Below, piece after piece: positions 38,721-50,732 of a DNA stretch of 64,000 bases. Source of the stretch: Xestospongia bergquistia (Eukaryota > Porifera > Demospongiae > Haplosclerida > Petrosiidae); the NCBI GenBank assembly GCA_963965975.1, contig OZ014411.1, positions 19,682,446-19,746,445 on the forward strand, written 5' to 3'. The translations under genes and the position numbers were made by a program. The stretch's first letter is position 1. The number at the start of each line of letters is the position of its first letter. The notes beneath the pieces were generated by a model. It saw only the letters and a program-made list of their open reading frames with translations. It had not been told where the DNA came from and searched no databases.

Positions 38721-39159
38721 CCACCCAGACTTTTCTCACAAGGTATCAAATAAATAGAACCAACTTCTGTCAACAAAAATGTATGTCCCTTCAGTATAGG
38801 AGATCAAGTGTTCACACGTAATTATTATGGACCACCTCAGTGGAAATCATTCAAATTACAGACCCAGTCTCGTATAAGGTTAAAACCATAACTGACATTA
38901 TTTTGTGTTGTCATCTCAACCAATTATAGTATCTTTCCTCTGACAGTAGTACTTGTTTGAAGTTGATGATTTTGATGACTGGCCTGTCCTGAATTCAACA
39001 ACAATCATTTATATCCCTTCCCCTCCTACAATGAATTCTAACTCATCACTTCAACTGTCATCACATGTTCTAGTTCTATCAACTCTCCATCATTCCACTC
39101 ATGTTCGTAAATCAGTTATTTGGTTCAGCCCCTTCACATTCTAGCTAGATGGGGGAGAG

Positions 39160-39204
39160 TGTGATAAATTGAAACACAACTTATACTTTGTATTTTGTGT
39201 AATA

Positions 39205-39246
<42 letters not shown>

Positions 39247-39399
39247 TTTTAATAGTTATCTAACTATTGCTTGGTGAATCCATATAAGTATTGTGTATTT
39301 AACTTGTAAACTGTCAGTTGATAGTGGTCTTATTCTTAAGTTGTTCTGAAAATATAGTTGTTTGTTTGTTGCTTTCATCCTATTTCCTGTGTCATTACA
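39160..39399 (+). repeat. 3' LTR
   Basis: Starts after the polypurine tract and contains an (att)n tract at 39203-39247. It pairs with the 5' LTR at 34953. Confidence 0.82.
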
Positions 39400-39404
39400 T
39401 ACAC

Positions 39405-41027
39405 ACCTTACAATATTTTCTTTAAAACTGCTATGGCAATAACCATTGTTACTTACCAACAAATGTAATGGTGTTCCGATAGACTTTTCCAATTTAACAA
39501 TGATGTATATGTGTTTGCTTTTTATGCTTTTCTATCAAGGATGAAGAAAATGACATGAAAATGACTTCTATAGAAAAAAGTACAGTGATACATTAACATC
39601 TGCTTTAGATAACAGTAAAGCATGAACTTAAAAAGTCCATATTGGGGCCTGATCATGTCAATTTGTCAAGTGCATGAAGCAGCTCCTATCATCATGTAAA
39701 TTGTGGTTCCACCTTAATTAGTCTTTATTGAAGCAGAACTAAAGAGCTACATAACCATTAGGTATAGATCTCAATAATCTTGATAAGTACATTTATATAC
39801 TAAGTTTTTCATCTTTGTAAATAGGATTGTTAAAATTTGAGGTGATACAAAATGTGAACCTGTAGAGATGAGGAAGTAGCAAAAGAGTACACATTGCTAT
39901 ACATGAATTATACTAGAAACATTATATAGCTAAAGAATAAGGACAAACTAAATATATGTCACAGATGTAAAAATACTAAGGATCATATGGTTAAAATATA
40001 CTTGTATATATTGGGACCCAATCTTAGGGATAGTAGCAACCAAAAAACTAGTACTTTTTGCTTTTATGATAGTAATAGCTTGCATCAGGTTACTAGTATA
40101 TTAGTTTATTTTGTAATTCTTTTATTCTGCACAAAATTCTAAATTGAAAGTATGTATTGATGTATCATGTTATTCAGTGTATAGTAAATGGTCTTTTCTA
40201 TTACATAATTTTAACTTTCACTCTTTTTATGACTTTCCAAACATCTTCTACACCATTTACTGGTTCATAAACAGTTAGAAACTAATTAAAAAATTGCAGA
40301 CTGCCTTGTACTTCATGAAAATAATCAGTGATCTTGAAGTATAAAGCACTTCTTAGCTCTAGTTATGTATAATATGTCTATGTATTTATTGTCTTTATTA
40401 TATACTGTATGTATATATGTATGTGTATAGTGTGTGCTGATTGTTGTGGTCGTAACCAGGTCAATAATAAAGGCTAATTTATTATAGCCTCTAATACCTG
40501 CTTGTTGTATAGTGATCATATCATTAATTGGTTTACAATAGTGAATTCTGATTGACATTCTATATAGATAAGACAAGTGATAGAGCAATATCTAACATAT
40601 TGTTAACATGGTTCTGGACTAAGTCTCAAAATAAACTATTACTTAATAATCAACTCTCTATGATGTATTTTCACAAACCTTAGATTGACTTCTATTTAGT
40701 CATCAAGCAGACAAGAAGTCTTTGCATGTCGAAATACCCTTACACATGTTCTGCTAGAGAAAGTGGCAGGATGTAAAAATGTGACTTGTGCCATTTCTCT
40801 GAAATTTAGACATTGTTGTCACCAAGTTAGAACAGTTCAAAGTGCATTGCCAACTAACAGATCTAGACAGACAGAAAGACACACACCCAAATATTTTAAC
40901 CCTCTATGGAGCATTATCCACACAGTATGCAGCAAGGGTTAATGATAAGTTCCCACAAATGACCAGAAATAAAAACAAACCATTAATAATAAATACAAAA
41001 ACTAAGTAGGTAGCATACTCAACTCAC
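39405..41027. other. No recognised gene
   Basis: AT-rich sequence between the retroelement and the acyl-CoA-synthetase-like exon. I searched the minus strand for a continuing AMP-binding exon and saw none. An open frame at 40325-40588 (minus) shows no known motif. Confidence 0.45.
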
Positions 41028-41116
41028 CATCTTCATCAACTTGAGAAATATCTCCTGAGTGTAGCCAGCTTTCATCAATTGTTTCTTTCACTTTCTTATC
41101 ATCATACATAAGTATC
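41028..41116 (-). CDS. Isolated acyl-CoA synthetase (AMP-binding) exon
   Basis: An 89-base exon with TTTATAG acceptor and GTGAGT donor encodes ILMYDDKKVKETIDES followed by WLHSGDISQVDEDG. This matches the motif around the ATP-binding aspartate of long-chain/bubblegum acyl-CoA synthetases (K-T-K-E-x-x-D-x-x-G-W-L-H-[TS]-G-D). One residue of the usual GW pair is replaced (SW). No other exon of such an enzyme is seen on either side, so it is either a relic or a captured exon. It ends in phase 1, compatible with splicing to the ankyrin exon at 32843, which would create a fused N-terminus. Use in a transcript is unproven. Confidence 0.7.
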
Positions 41117-41585
41117 CTATAAAAATATGACCACAACAACATATCTTATGTCACCTTTTTTAATATGAGTAAAAAATTCTATTTTAATTACAGACAGAAT
41201 CAGATCCAGCTTGTAATGACCTAGTAGATAATGTACTGTCAACAAATATGTAGATCAATGACACCAGTAACACAGCTCCAAATACAGTAGTAAACAACAG
41301 TGTACAAAATATGCAAACTTCAAATTTACACTACATTTACATAGATTTAGTTTACCACATACAATACTTGAGGTTTACATTTAATTTATATGAAGTGTAC
41401 TGACACAGCTAGTTTTCATTAGTATACGAAGTGTGTAAACTTCATATGTACAATGCATTTATATGAATTTACAAGACATTCATAGTTTACAAAAGGCATA
41501 CATGAGAGGTTTACAACTTATTTACATTTAATTACTGTACTGAATTAAACTTGTTGTCCCACCTACTTAACTAGCCAAGGAGCAC

Positions 41586-42620
41586 ATGGCTAATGCTCGA
41601 AGTTCGTCTAGATCTCATAGTAGTCCAAGACACTCTTCTTACTATACTGGTCCTGTTTATAGAAATGACAGTATTCAAGAGAAAAGTTCTTCTGTCAAGC
41701 GATCCCGAGTTTGTCAATTGACGTTCAACGGTCCGCCAGCTGGACAAGTAAACAATTATATAGCCCAGGAATGAAACTAGGAGCCATAGCAGAGGATTAT
41801 AGTAGAGAAGAAAGTTCGAGTAATGGAGATTTAAATTGTGATGATGATAGAACAAAGTGTATTTCATCCATAAAAAATTTGAAAATCAATTTAAGGAATC
41901 AGAAGGGTTGGTACTTGAAATAATAATAATTATTGTTATAAGTTGTATTCCTAGAATTTCATCTGATTACACCAAAACTGTTCAAGTCTCTATTACTGAA
42001 CAAATTCAAAGTCAACCGAGCTGCAAGTTTTCATAAAAAGAAATAAAAGTAAGACTGGCTGAAAAAATTATCTGAGCGTTTTCAACATGTTTTTAGTGGC
42101 AGACGTTGTTGTGAAAATCTGCACCATGCTTTCCTTGAGCATTAGTCTGGCAAGAGAGATTTTGTGGAGAATCAATCAAAACAGAGAAAATACAGATCGT
42201 GATATGAATATGTATGTATAGTAATTTTGAATTAACTTTAGAATATTATGCTAAAAGCTGAGACTGTGTGTTACAGTATAATTAATTTTTTTACAGAGAT
42301 TCCAGAGACAAGAGTCAGTGACAACTGAAATGGAACTTGTTATACTTAACTGAAGAATTAGATAATCCTGAAACCTTAATGGAATAACTGAACACAAATT
42401 ATTGTTGTGTTCTGATAGTAAGCATTAAGAATCAATTTGTCCACTGTTATCATGTTGTTGTAGGACTTAATGAGTTTATGAAAATTCTAGATGATCGATT
42501 CAGTAACAAGCAAGCTAAGTCTCCCGCTAGTGAATTGGTTGCAAAGAAGATCATAAAGGAATGATTACCTTCTGCTATTGTTCCACCTAATGATGCACCA
42601 AAATGGATGCAATAAAAACT
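41586..42620 (+). pseudogene. Unidentified decayed coding region
   Basis: Several short plus-strand stretches look protein-like but in changing frames: MANARSSSRSHSSPRHSS at 41586, MKLGAIAEDYSREESSS near 41771, LSERFQHVFSGRRCCENL near 42067 and LNEFMKILDDRFSNKQAK near 42463, followed by a stop inside a continuing frame. I do not recognise the family. It may be a degraded gene or transposon. Some fragments could be exons of a living gene, since splice signals in this genome are short. Confidence 0.3.
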
Positions 42621-43329
42621 TATACTGGTGAACATAGTAATTATTATATAATCATCACTTTGTACTTTTATGTTGCTAGAAGTGTAACTCCCACTCATTA
42701 AGGTACATGTAATTTATATTTATGGTAATCTTTACATCTTACTGTATCTGTTTGTGTGAACTACATATATCTCTTAAATGAATTAAGGTATATTACTTGA
42801 TTCATACTTTTTGATAACTTTTATAGGTTGTTGTACAAATGTAATCTCTTATGTGATCATTTATGAAAATTACAATATATATCATCTATTGGCAATCATT
42901 ATTTACATGTATATATATATCATGTATCACTCCATAGTACGAGGCAAATGTCATGAACTTCTATACTTACTAAAAATTTTTTTTCCTTTGTAGCTACACA
43001 ATCATAGTTATGATACACTTGACAACACCAATGTAGGTTATTTTATGTATCATAGCTGTTAATTATCATCTCTTATATAGTTGTGCTTGAGGCTCACATT
43101 TGCTGTTGAACTGAATAGAACTCAACATTGCCTCTTAATTGATTATTGACTGTATACATAAACTCAAATTCTTTTCAATAAAACATTGTTGCAGTATAAT
43201 TTATGATGACCTTTGTCTAATGTACATAAAGTTTACAAAGAAGTTAATGTCAAGTGTATATTGCTTTGTACATGCTTTGACCAAATCATTTCATTTACTG
43301 TAGTCTAGAAATGCCAAGTGTCAACCATT

Positions 43330-43369
43330 GTAAACTATGATGTAAATTAGAGTTTACATTATAGTTTAC
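43330..43369. repeat. 17-bp inverted repeat (foldback)
   Basis: gtaaactatgatgtaaa and tttacattatagtttac are reverse complements with one mismatch, separated by six bases. Possibly the remnant of a small foldback transposon. Confidence 0.6.
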
Positions 43370-43520
43370 AGTGTTGTTCACAAAGTACTTTGGCCCTGTG
43401 TAATTATGAGAAATACCAAGTAATTGTTCTTACTTCAAAATAATAAATTAATTAATAATATATCCATGTAGACTATCCAATTAAAATGTGTTAATAATTA
43501 TCATTTATGATCAAATACAA

Positions 43521-43521
43521 G

Positions 43522-43553
<32 letters not shown>
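43521..43553. repeat. (GA)n microsatellite
   Basis: An almost pure run of ga dinucleotides with one aa interruption. Confidence 0.9.
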
Positions 43554-44398
43554 TAGAATATTAAACAAATTCAAAAGCTTGAATTACTAACTACTGAATG
43601 TCAAACACTATACAGACTGCTGCCAATTCCAAACACACTCACATTCCTACATGTGTCTCAATAATAACTGCTATTGAACAACAAAGTTTGGAGAAAATAC
43701 TCCATAATATACATACTATAATTAATGAAAGATCAATGTACAATTGTGTAACTACTCATATTCATCATAAAATACTTTTTGACATGTCATCATAAGTAGG
43801 TACAGTACTAATGTGTAAACATCAGTACATACATTAAAACAAATTATTATTATTAAGGAAAGTTCAACAATACATCTCCAAGCATTTAGCTTGATGATTT
43901 ATTAACACAGTACAGACTGAACAGTTTCCTTTAAAAGTTATGTGATATACTTACACATGCCGGTAATGGTCTTGATGGTTTATACAAAAGATCCCAAGAA
44001 TGGAACATGTGTGGAAAACGTTCAAAACCAACAATAGAATGAACGCTTGCCAATGAGAAACCCAGTCATAGAACAGTGAAACCATTGGAGCTGGAGCTTA
44101 ATCATGAGAATCATGAAAACTGAAACCAATAGAACTTAATAGAACACAAGGAACTGTTACAATACAATTATAGAACCCAACAAACATTATCTCTAACATG
44201 GAACCCAGAGAACAAAATGTTGGAACCAATACACACAACATGACTCGTACGTGTATAACTCCTAGTTTTTTGTGGCACAAACTTTTTTCTCTCAGCAAGA
44301 AATTATGAAAGAAGTCGTATAATATCATCTCTTTTGTTCTGTTTCTAATAATAAAAATTAATAGCTAATAGTATAGTAGGAGGTGCTTCGTGCTGAAG

Positions 44399-47242
44399 AT
44401 GTCTCTGGAGTCTATTCGTTTTGATAAAGTACAAGGTAGTCTTCAAATTCTTAATCAGCTTCTATTACCTGAACATACTGTCTATGAACAAGTCAATGGT
44501 GTAGAAGATGCTTGGAAAGTCATAAGGGAAATGAAGGTAAGAATCATTTAGTATAATAATATATTATATTGTATGTACAATCATTTACTGGTTGTTGTTA
44601 GTTGTTGTTATTGTTGTTGTAAACTGGTATGGTAGCTTGTAAGTATTTTATTAGGAGCTACATAGTTATAGTTCTTTATTAATAGAATTAATTGGTTAAT
44701 ATAGTCGATACTCCTTGAGATTCCATAGACAAGACAAATGTTAGTAAATAGAAGTAGTCTCACAAGCTAGACACTGTCCTATGACTGAAATATTACTAGG
44801 GATGGGTCTAGAAAACTAATACAGCAACTTGTTCTTCCTACATGAAATATTGCTGGCCTCATAAATATGAAACATTACCAAATAGTTTTCTGTCTCTCTG
44901 CAAATGTCATGTAAATTGTCATAATGACTATTTAAATAATAGCCTAGCATAATGACCATTAGACTTCATCTATGTATTAATAACAATACCTTGTTATTCT
45001 TTTAATAGATAGTACCCAATACTTGTAGCTATTTTCTTTAATTACTTTATCTAGTTCCATGTTGTTGCTTCATACATCACATGAGGTCACCTAATTTTCA
45101 GTCACATCCATTATTATATATTACAGAACAAGGTGTCATGTTAAAGTTTTACACAATCTTTCCCATCAATTGTTTGGTCATGGGGGCAAGTTTGGAAGGA
45201 GGAGAAGGGGAGGAGACATAATTTGTATAAGCAATGAAAGTGCACAGTTTACAACATATAATTATAATATATGTGTGATAAATCCATGTCTTTTTATCTA
45301 TAATGTAGTTCATTGCCACCATTAAACACATTGGTATGTCATTCTTTAACTTAGTCAGCTGCCTTTTAATAGCCACATGTGATAGCATGATGTATAGTGT
45401 AAATGGTTCATCCCATGAGAGCACTTTGACCAATTATTAAATAATGTCATACTCTCTTAACATTTGTCACACTTTGCTTCTTTGAGCAATTAACTTTAGC
45501 ATACCAAATTGTGAATGTTATTGATTCATATACAGCTATAATGTATAGTGTAAATGGTTCATCCCATGAGATCACTTTGACCAATTATTAAATAATGTCA
45601 TACCCTCTTAACAATTGTCACACTTTGCTTCTTTGAGCAATTAACTTTAGCATACCAAATCGTGAATGTCATTGATTCTTATACAGCTGGTTGATTGTTT
45701 GATTAATCAAATTATTTTTCACCCAGTTTGTTAGTGAGGAGTGGAATTCATCATGCATACTTCTATATCACACAGTCAAAAATCAAACAGTAAGGGGGCA
45801 GAGCCCCCCCACTTTCAAAAGTGGGGGGCTCCAGCCCCCCTGCCCCCCCCCTAGTTCTCCACCACTGATATTATAATATATGTGTAATAAATCCATGTCT
45901 TTTTATCTATAATGAAGTTCATTGCCACCATTAAACACATTGGTATGTGTCCTAGACTTATTAAAATAATTCAGCAACTAACTTTATTGTTTAAATAATG
46001 CTTTTATAAATTTAGCTGAATCTTTGCCTTTATATATTAGGAAGATTAATATACATTGTAAACTATGTAGCATTGTTTTACACATTAAGTATGTCCCTTC
46101 CCTTCTCATCCTCTCAACTTACAATATACTATTATTTATGACATCAGATAATCATCACATTTGTCCATTTTCCATCCACATGTCAGATCTAGTGTTTGTC
46201 AACATGTCTAATGTCTCCATGTAATCAGACATGTATTCATTTATTTCTGATTCTCGTATAATAAATTAGGACATAATTTCACTAATTGCTTTAATATTTT
46301 AATATCATTATCTAGACACGAGGAGCTCCAGCAATTGCAATAGTTGGTGCTTTAAGTATAGCAGTTGAACTCAGACACAAAGCAAATACTGGTGAATTTA
46401 AATCAACACAAGATGTGGCCACATTTGTTAATGATTCTTTCTCTTATTTAAAGACTGCTCGACCAACTGCTGTCAATATATCTGAAGCTGCTACTCGATT
46501 TATGAAATACATTGCTGAACTTTCTAAAAATGAATTAGACACTAAGAAGTTTACAGATATTCTATACAATCAATTGTCACAGATGCTTAAAGATGATGTC
46601 ACAACCAATCGAAAAATTGGGTTTCATGGAGCTGAATATATTCTTGCAAATTCTACTGGAGATCAAGTCACCATATTAACCCATTGTAATACTGGATCTT
46701 TAGCAACTGGAGGTTATGGTACAGCATTAGGTGTTATAAGAGCACTATCAGAGAATGGTAAACTGTCCCATGCTTACTGTACTGAAACACGTCCCTATAA
46801 TCAAGGCTCTAGATTAACAGCATATGAGCTGGTTCATGAGAAAATACCTGCCACTTTAATTTGTGACTCAATGTGTGGATGTCTTATGAAAGAGAAAGGT
46901 ATCTCTGCAGTTGTTGTTGGTGCTGATCGAGTTGTAGCTAATGGAGATACAGCAAATAAAATTGGTACTTATCAACTAGCTGTTCTTGCACAATACCACA
47001 ACATACCCTTCTATGTTGCTGCACCATTTACTACTATAGATTTTGGATTGTCATCTGGTTCACAGATTGTTATAGAGGAACGTAAAAAGCAAGAAATGAT
47101 TTATTTTGGCAATAAAATGATAGCACCTGACAGTATTGATTGTTGGAATCCTTCATTTGATGTTACTCCTGCTGATCTTATCACTGGTATCATAACAGAG
47201 AATGGTGTATATAAACCTGATGAATTAAAGAAAGTTACTTGA
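44399..47242 (+). CDS. MRI1: Methylthioribose-1-phosphate isomerase
   Basis: Two exons, 44399-44536 and 46316-47242, joined in phase 0 give 354 residues, close to the usual length (about 350-370). The enzyme converts 5-methylthioribose-1-phosphate to methylthioribulose-1-phosphate in the methionine salvage pathway and belongs to the eIF2B alpha/beta/delta-like family. Exon 1 starts [20 protein letters not shown] and exon 2 opens with [35 protein letters not shown] contains the catalytic cysteine, and [20 protein letters not shown] the catalytic aspartate. The start ATG lies at the beginning of a clean open exon that aligns with the family N-terminus. The 1779-base intron contains local duplications and a GC-rich hairpin. 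The gene converges with hexose-6-phosphate dehydrogenase, whose end is about 60 bases away. Confidence 0.95.
45263..45949. repeat. Nested local duplications in MRI1 intron
   Basis: Two kinds of duplicates are present: a 151-base tandem pair (45390-45540 and 45541-45691), and a 78-base segment at 45263-45340 repeated at 45871-45949 (tttttatctataatg...cattgccaccattaaac). The outer pair brackets the tandem pair and a GC-rich hairpin, which suggests insertion followed by local duplication. Confidence 0.8.
45794..45850. repeat. GC-rich multi-stem hairpin
   Basis: In otherwise AT-rich DNA, gggggcag (45794) pairs with ctgccccc (45840), and inside it agccccccc-actttt pairs with aaagtggggggct (45818-45830). 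A compact nested foldback of about 57 bases, perhaps a small transposon end. Confidence 0.7.
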
Positions 47243-47304
47243 TTACATAACTAATAATTATTATTGAATGTAATATTTTACAATGGGAAAACATGTTATT
47301 ATAA

Positions 47305-49700
47305 TCAATTACACAAATCTCTGTCTATCCAAACTTTCACTGTTCCAGGAAGTGCCATATGAAGTAATTGTACTATAGGTAAAGTAATGTTGCTAGTGTC
47401 TAGACATTGTCTTTTGATTTTCATAAGTAGGTCACACTTTCCATCACCAATGATCAGTACACTAATGATTCTTGCTTTAATAAGCTGTTTTATAGTTAAG
47501 GACACACGCTTTTGATGGCAATAGGATATGTAGACAATAAGTTAATGAGATGGATTGAGTCAGATATTGCTATTTCCTGTTCAATCATATTTGATGTAAA
47601 AATAGATGCTATATGACCATCTCCACCCACACCTAACATTACATAATCAAACAATCCATCCACTTCTTGTGAAATGTTAACCTGTGACTGTGTTTTTTCA
47701 GTCATACAGTTTTTGTACAATGGATGGATGTTCATATATGGTATAGGTACAAGATTAAGGAGATGATTCATGAGATTATTAAAATTGCTTTCAACTGAAG
47801 TGGGTGTTACACATCTTTCATCTGTCTGCCATACATGAGTTTTAGTCCAAGGGAAAGAATCTTTGTAGTTCAGAACTAATGCTTGATAAATACTCAATGG
47901 TGACATGCCTCCAGGAAAAGCTACATGATACACACCCCTCTCTTTAATAGATTTTAGAGCAGCATGGTATATGTCATGTGACATATTTTGAGCCAATTCT
48001 GATCGTGATAAAGTGTATATTTGATGTCCAAATAAGTCTTCACTGGTAAAAGATGTTATGTCAGTAGTAGAAATGTAGTGTACAAAATTATTGTCATTAT
48101 CAAAGACTATTTCTTCATTTCTCCTTTGTCTATATTGTGTGTCCATGTGTTTGAAGGACAAGATCAAATCACTACCATTAACTGATAACTTCATGTTGTT
48201 CCACAAATCATTTGAATAAATTAATAGATTGCTATGTTTTCCATCTAGTTCATGTAACAGAGGTGACCACACATGCCATGACTGAAGTGCATTTTTCAAA
48301 GGAATAAAATAACTTTCTTTTCCTTCAATCAAGTTCTTTATTATTGACGTGTATGCTTGTAATGGTTGTTGCTTATCAGGAATGAAAGCAGTCATTTTGC
48401 AAGTACTGTCAAGTTGATGACTGAGAAAGTTGGACATATTGTAACCTTTTCCAAATGGTACCTCAATGGAATAATTTCTGTAATTACCTGTTTCTATATT
48501 AAAGACAATTGTATCTGTACATTGTCTTGTTTCATAAGGAAACCAAGACAACAAGGACTGCTTAAAAACAACACGAGCATATGTTTCCTTTTTCCCAAGT
48601 GATTTGCCTGATATTAAAAAGATAGGTATCCCAAACCATTGAGGAGATTGTACATTCATAAGTACAACAGCAAAAGTGGGTGTACAAGATCTTGTTTTTG
48701 TCTTATCCAAATCTTGAAACAAGTGTGTTTGATAATCAGAGTATTGTCCTAATACAACATTGTTAACAAATGGAGGATACATTGTCTTCAAAGCTTCTAA
48801 CTTTGCTTTGTTTAAATCAAAATTAGTTCCTGACTTTACAGAAGTGAAATTTGTTAGATCTGCTATCAGTAGAGCCACTATTTCAGTTAGATGGTTCTGT
48901 AACATATCACGAACAACACCATACTGATCATAGTATGTTCTACCTTCCACACTTAACATTTCACGAGCAACAACTTCAATGTGACTAATATACTTAGCAT
49001 TCCATATTGGATTAAGTTTATTCAAATTATTCAAACGGAAATCTAAAATCTGACTTACACCTGGTTTGTGAAGATAATGATCTATGATAAAAAGTTCATT
49101 GCTATTTAAATATTTCTGTAGATGACCTGCTAACGTTTGTGCCGATTGAAGATCTTTGCCAAATGGTTTTTCAACTGCAACTCTCAATATGGTATTATTA
49201 GATGATGGTCTAGCATAATGGTCAATGTTTTGAGCAATTGCTGTATAAGCAAAAGGTGGAACAGACAAATAAAATATGCGCACTGCTTCATACAAACTTT
49301 CTTCAATCAGTCGAGAATTAATGAAGTGATGTAATTCCTCATAATCTTGTTCAACTTTTAGACTACATGGTGTCACAATTGAAGCTATTTTACGATTGAG
49401 TTCAGTACAGTTTTCATTAAAGTCCTTTATTGTCTCACAAGAAAGATGCTTAAAGTAATGCTTTAAATTGTCTACAGTTGTTTGTGTTGGTTCACGACTA
49501 GCAGCATATATGTGAAGTAGAGACGTGTCAACTAAGTTCCTGAAGATCAATTCTTGTACTGAAGGCCATATCTTTCTCTTTGCTAAGTCACCATTAGCTC
49601 CCATAATAATTAGAGTAGTAGCTCCTTTGTTGGATGACCTATCATTTGCATTTTCAACAAGTTGAAAACATGATATTATAATAAATAAGATTGATTTCAT
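47305..49700 (-). CDS. H6PD: Hexose-6-phosphate dehydrogenase/6-phosphogluconolactonase, frameshifted near 3' end
   Basis: A bifunctional ER-lumenal enzyme that oxidises glucose-6-phosphate with NADP and hydrolyses the lactone, supplying NADPH in the ER. The 734-codon frame begins with a hydrophobic signal peptide (MKSILFIIISCFQLVENA). The NADP motif GANGDLA is at residues 34-40, EKPFG at 177-181 and the active-site IDHYL at 206-210. The lactonase half starts near 545, with YHVAFPGGMSPLSIYQ and GVGGDGHIASIF. In the substrate box, HYLGK is changed to HYLHK. The frame ends early with AIKSVCP, but the expected continuation RVSLTIKQLIKARIISVLII resumes in another frame at 47505-47305, so one base is missing or two are extra near 47503-47514. 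Without the shift the protein would be about 800 residues, normal for the family. It may be a sequencing error or a real mutation. Confidence 0.93.
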
Positions 49701-49761
49701 TTTCGTAGCAGCACCGTTTATTTCCGCATACTATTCAGCCACACCCCTTGTTTGCAACGAA
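49701..49761. promoter_or_regulatory. Short divergent promoter region
   Basis: The start codons of the minus-strand dehydrogenase (49700) and the plus-strand membrane protein (49762) are separated by only 61 bases, so both must share promoter or 5' UTR sequence. No clear TATA box in canonical position was found. Confidence 0.6.
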
Positions 49762-49923
49762 ATGGATGCTGTTTTTCTTCCTTCACCAAACGAACTTGTA
49801 TTAGATGGCATCAGGACAACTAATCTAATAGTTTTTATTGTTATTATTGTTATAGCTTGTTTATCAGTTGCTGTCGTTTGTATTACTCTTGGATACGCCT
49901 TCTTTTTGACAAGAACCAACAGG

Positions 49924-49975
<52 letters not shown>

Positions 49976-50593
49976 TTAATCTGTCCAGAGTGAATGAGTG
50001 GTCTAGAGTGGCAATATTTTCTCGAAAATCAAATAGAATAGAGAGTATTAAAACATTTTGTCCAACTATGTGTGATTGGATTTACTAATTTTTACATACT
50101 TTTAGCCTCACCTTGTCCAAGCAGAAAAAAACTATGAAATATTCTGTTTCATCTAATAACAACAGAGACTCAACAGCTATAACTAAAAGTCAAGTGACAT
50201 TACGATATATAGCCAGCCACAAAAATATTAGAGATAAGTCCTTAAAATTGGGAGCACAGTTATCAACAGAGACAACATATGAAGATAATAACTATGATGA
50301 TGAAACTAATCTAGTTTGGAAAGATGATGAAATTGATACATCAAACATAGATCATACCAATGACAGCAGGTGAGTCAAAGATACTTTGTTACTATCAATC
50401 AATAATATTACACCTAAAAAGCTTTTAAAATAAACATAATATTCATCAACTATATGTACTGATAAATTATGTTGTTAAATCATTATTTTATTTCAAATGT
50501 AGCACTAATAACAATAATGAATCATTACCACCAACTTACATTTATCCGCAATATCTGTTTGATGATCATATTACAGCAATTGTGAAGGAATAG
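49762..50593 (+). CDS. Small single-pass membrane protein, unknown family
   Basis: Three exons (49762-49922, 50106-50369, 50503-50593) splice in consistent phase (both split codons become AGC) to 171 residues and a TAG stop. The N-terminus MDAVFLPSPNELVLDGIR is followed by one hydrophobic segment of about 28 residues (LIVFIVIIVIACLSVAVVCI, then TLGYAFFL), then a basic stop-transfer RTNR and an Asn/Asp/Ser-rich tail ending DDHITAIVKE. With no signal peptide and a short polar N-terminus, a type I or III orientation with cytosolic tail is likely. I do not recognise the family. The polar tail with TTYED and YIYPQYLFDD could carry tyrosine-based sorting or signalling sites. Intron 1 starts with a long (ta)n tract. 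Confidence 0.78.
49925..49971. repeat. (TA)n microsatellite
   Basis: About 23 ta dinucleotides immediately after a splice donor. Likely polymorphic. Confidence 0.95.
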
Positions 50594-50732
50594 TCTATGT
50601 ATTTTCATATTACTAATATTTCTGGTTTATTTTTTCTTTATAACTTGATTATTTTCAACTTTTGTTAATTTATAAACTTTTGGTTAAGATTTTTTATAAT
50701 AGACATAAATAACAATAAGTTGACATTGATTA

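Larger units (their letters stand above)
34953..39399 (+). mobile_element. Degenerate Ty3/gypsy LTR retrotransposon
   Basis: Two LTR-like ends start tgtgataaa(c/t)tgaaaca and end in attaca/actaca: 34953-35143 and 39160-39399. A polypurine tract (gatgggggagag) sits immediately before the 3' LTR, and tggctatgagg, a possible primer-binding site, follows the 5' LTR by one base. Flanking 5-mers tacag and tacac differ by one base and may be the target duplication. Inside lie zinc-knuckle and protease relics (triplicated), reverse transcriptase and integrase fragments in this order, typical of Ty3/gypsy. Multiple stops and frameshifts make it inactive. The 5' LTR is about 50 bases shorter than the 3' one because of an internal deletion. 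Confidence 0.88.
42621..44398. other. Intergenic region with simple repeats
   Basis: No gene recognised. Contains a (ga)n tract at 43521-43553 and an imperfect inverted repeat at 43330-43369. Confidence 0.5.

Noticed and set aside
48366-48602. Plus-strand open frame inside H6PD
   Set aside because: Antisense shadow of the dehydrogenase coding sequence.
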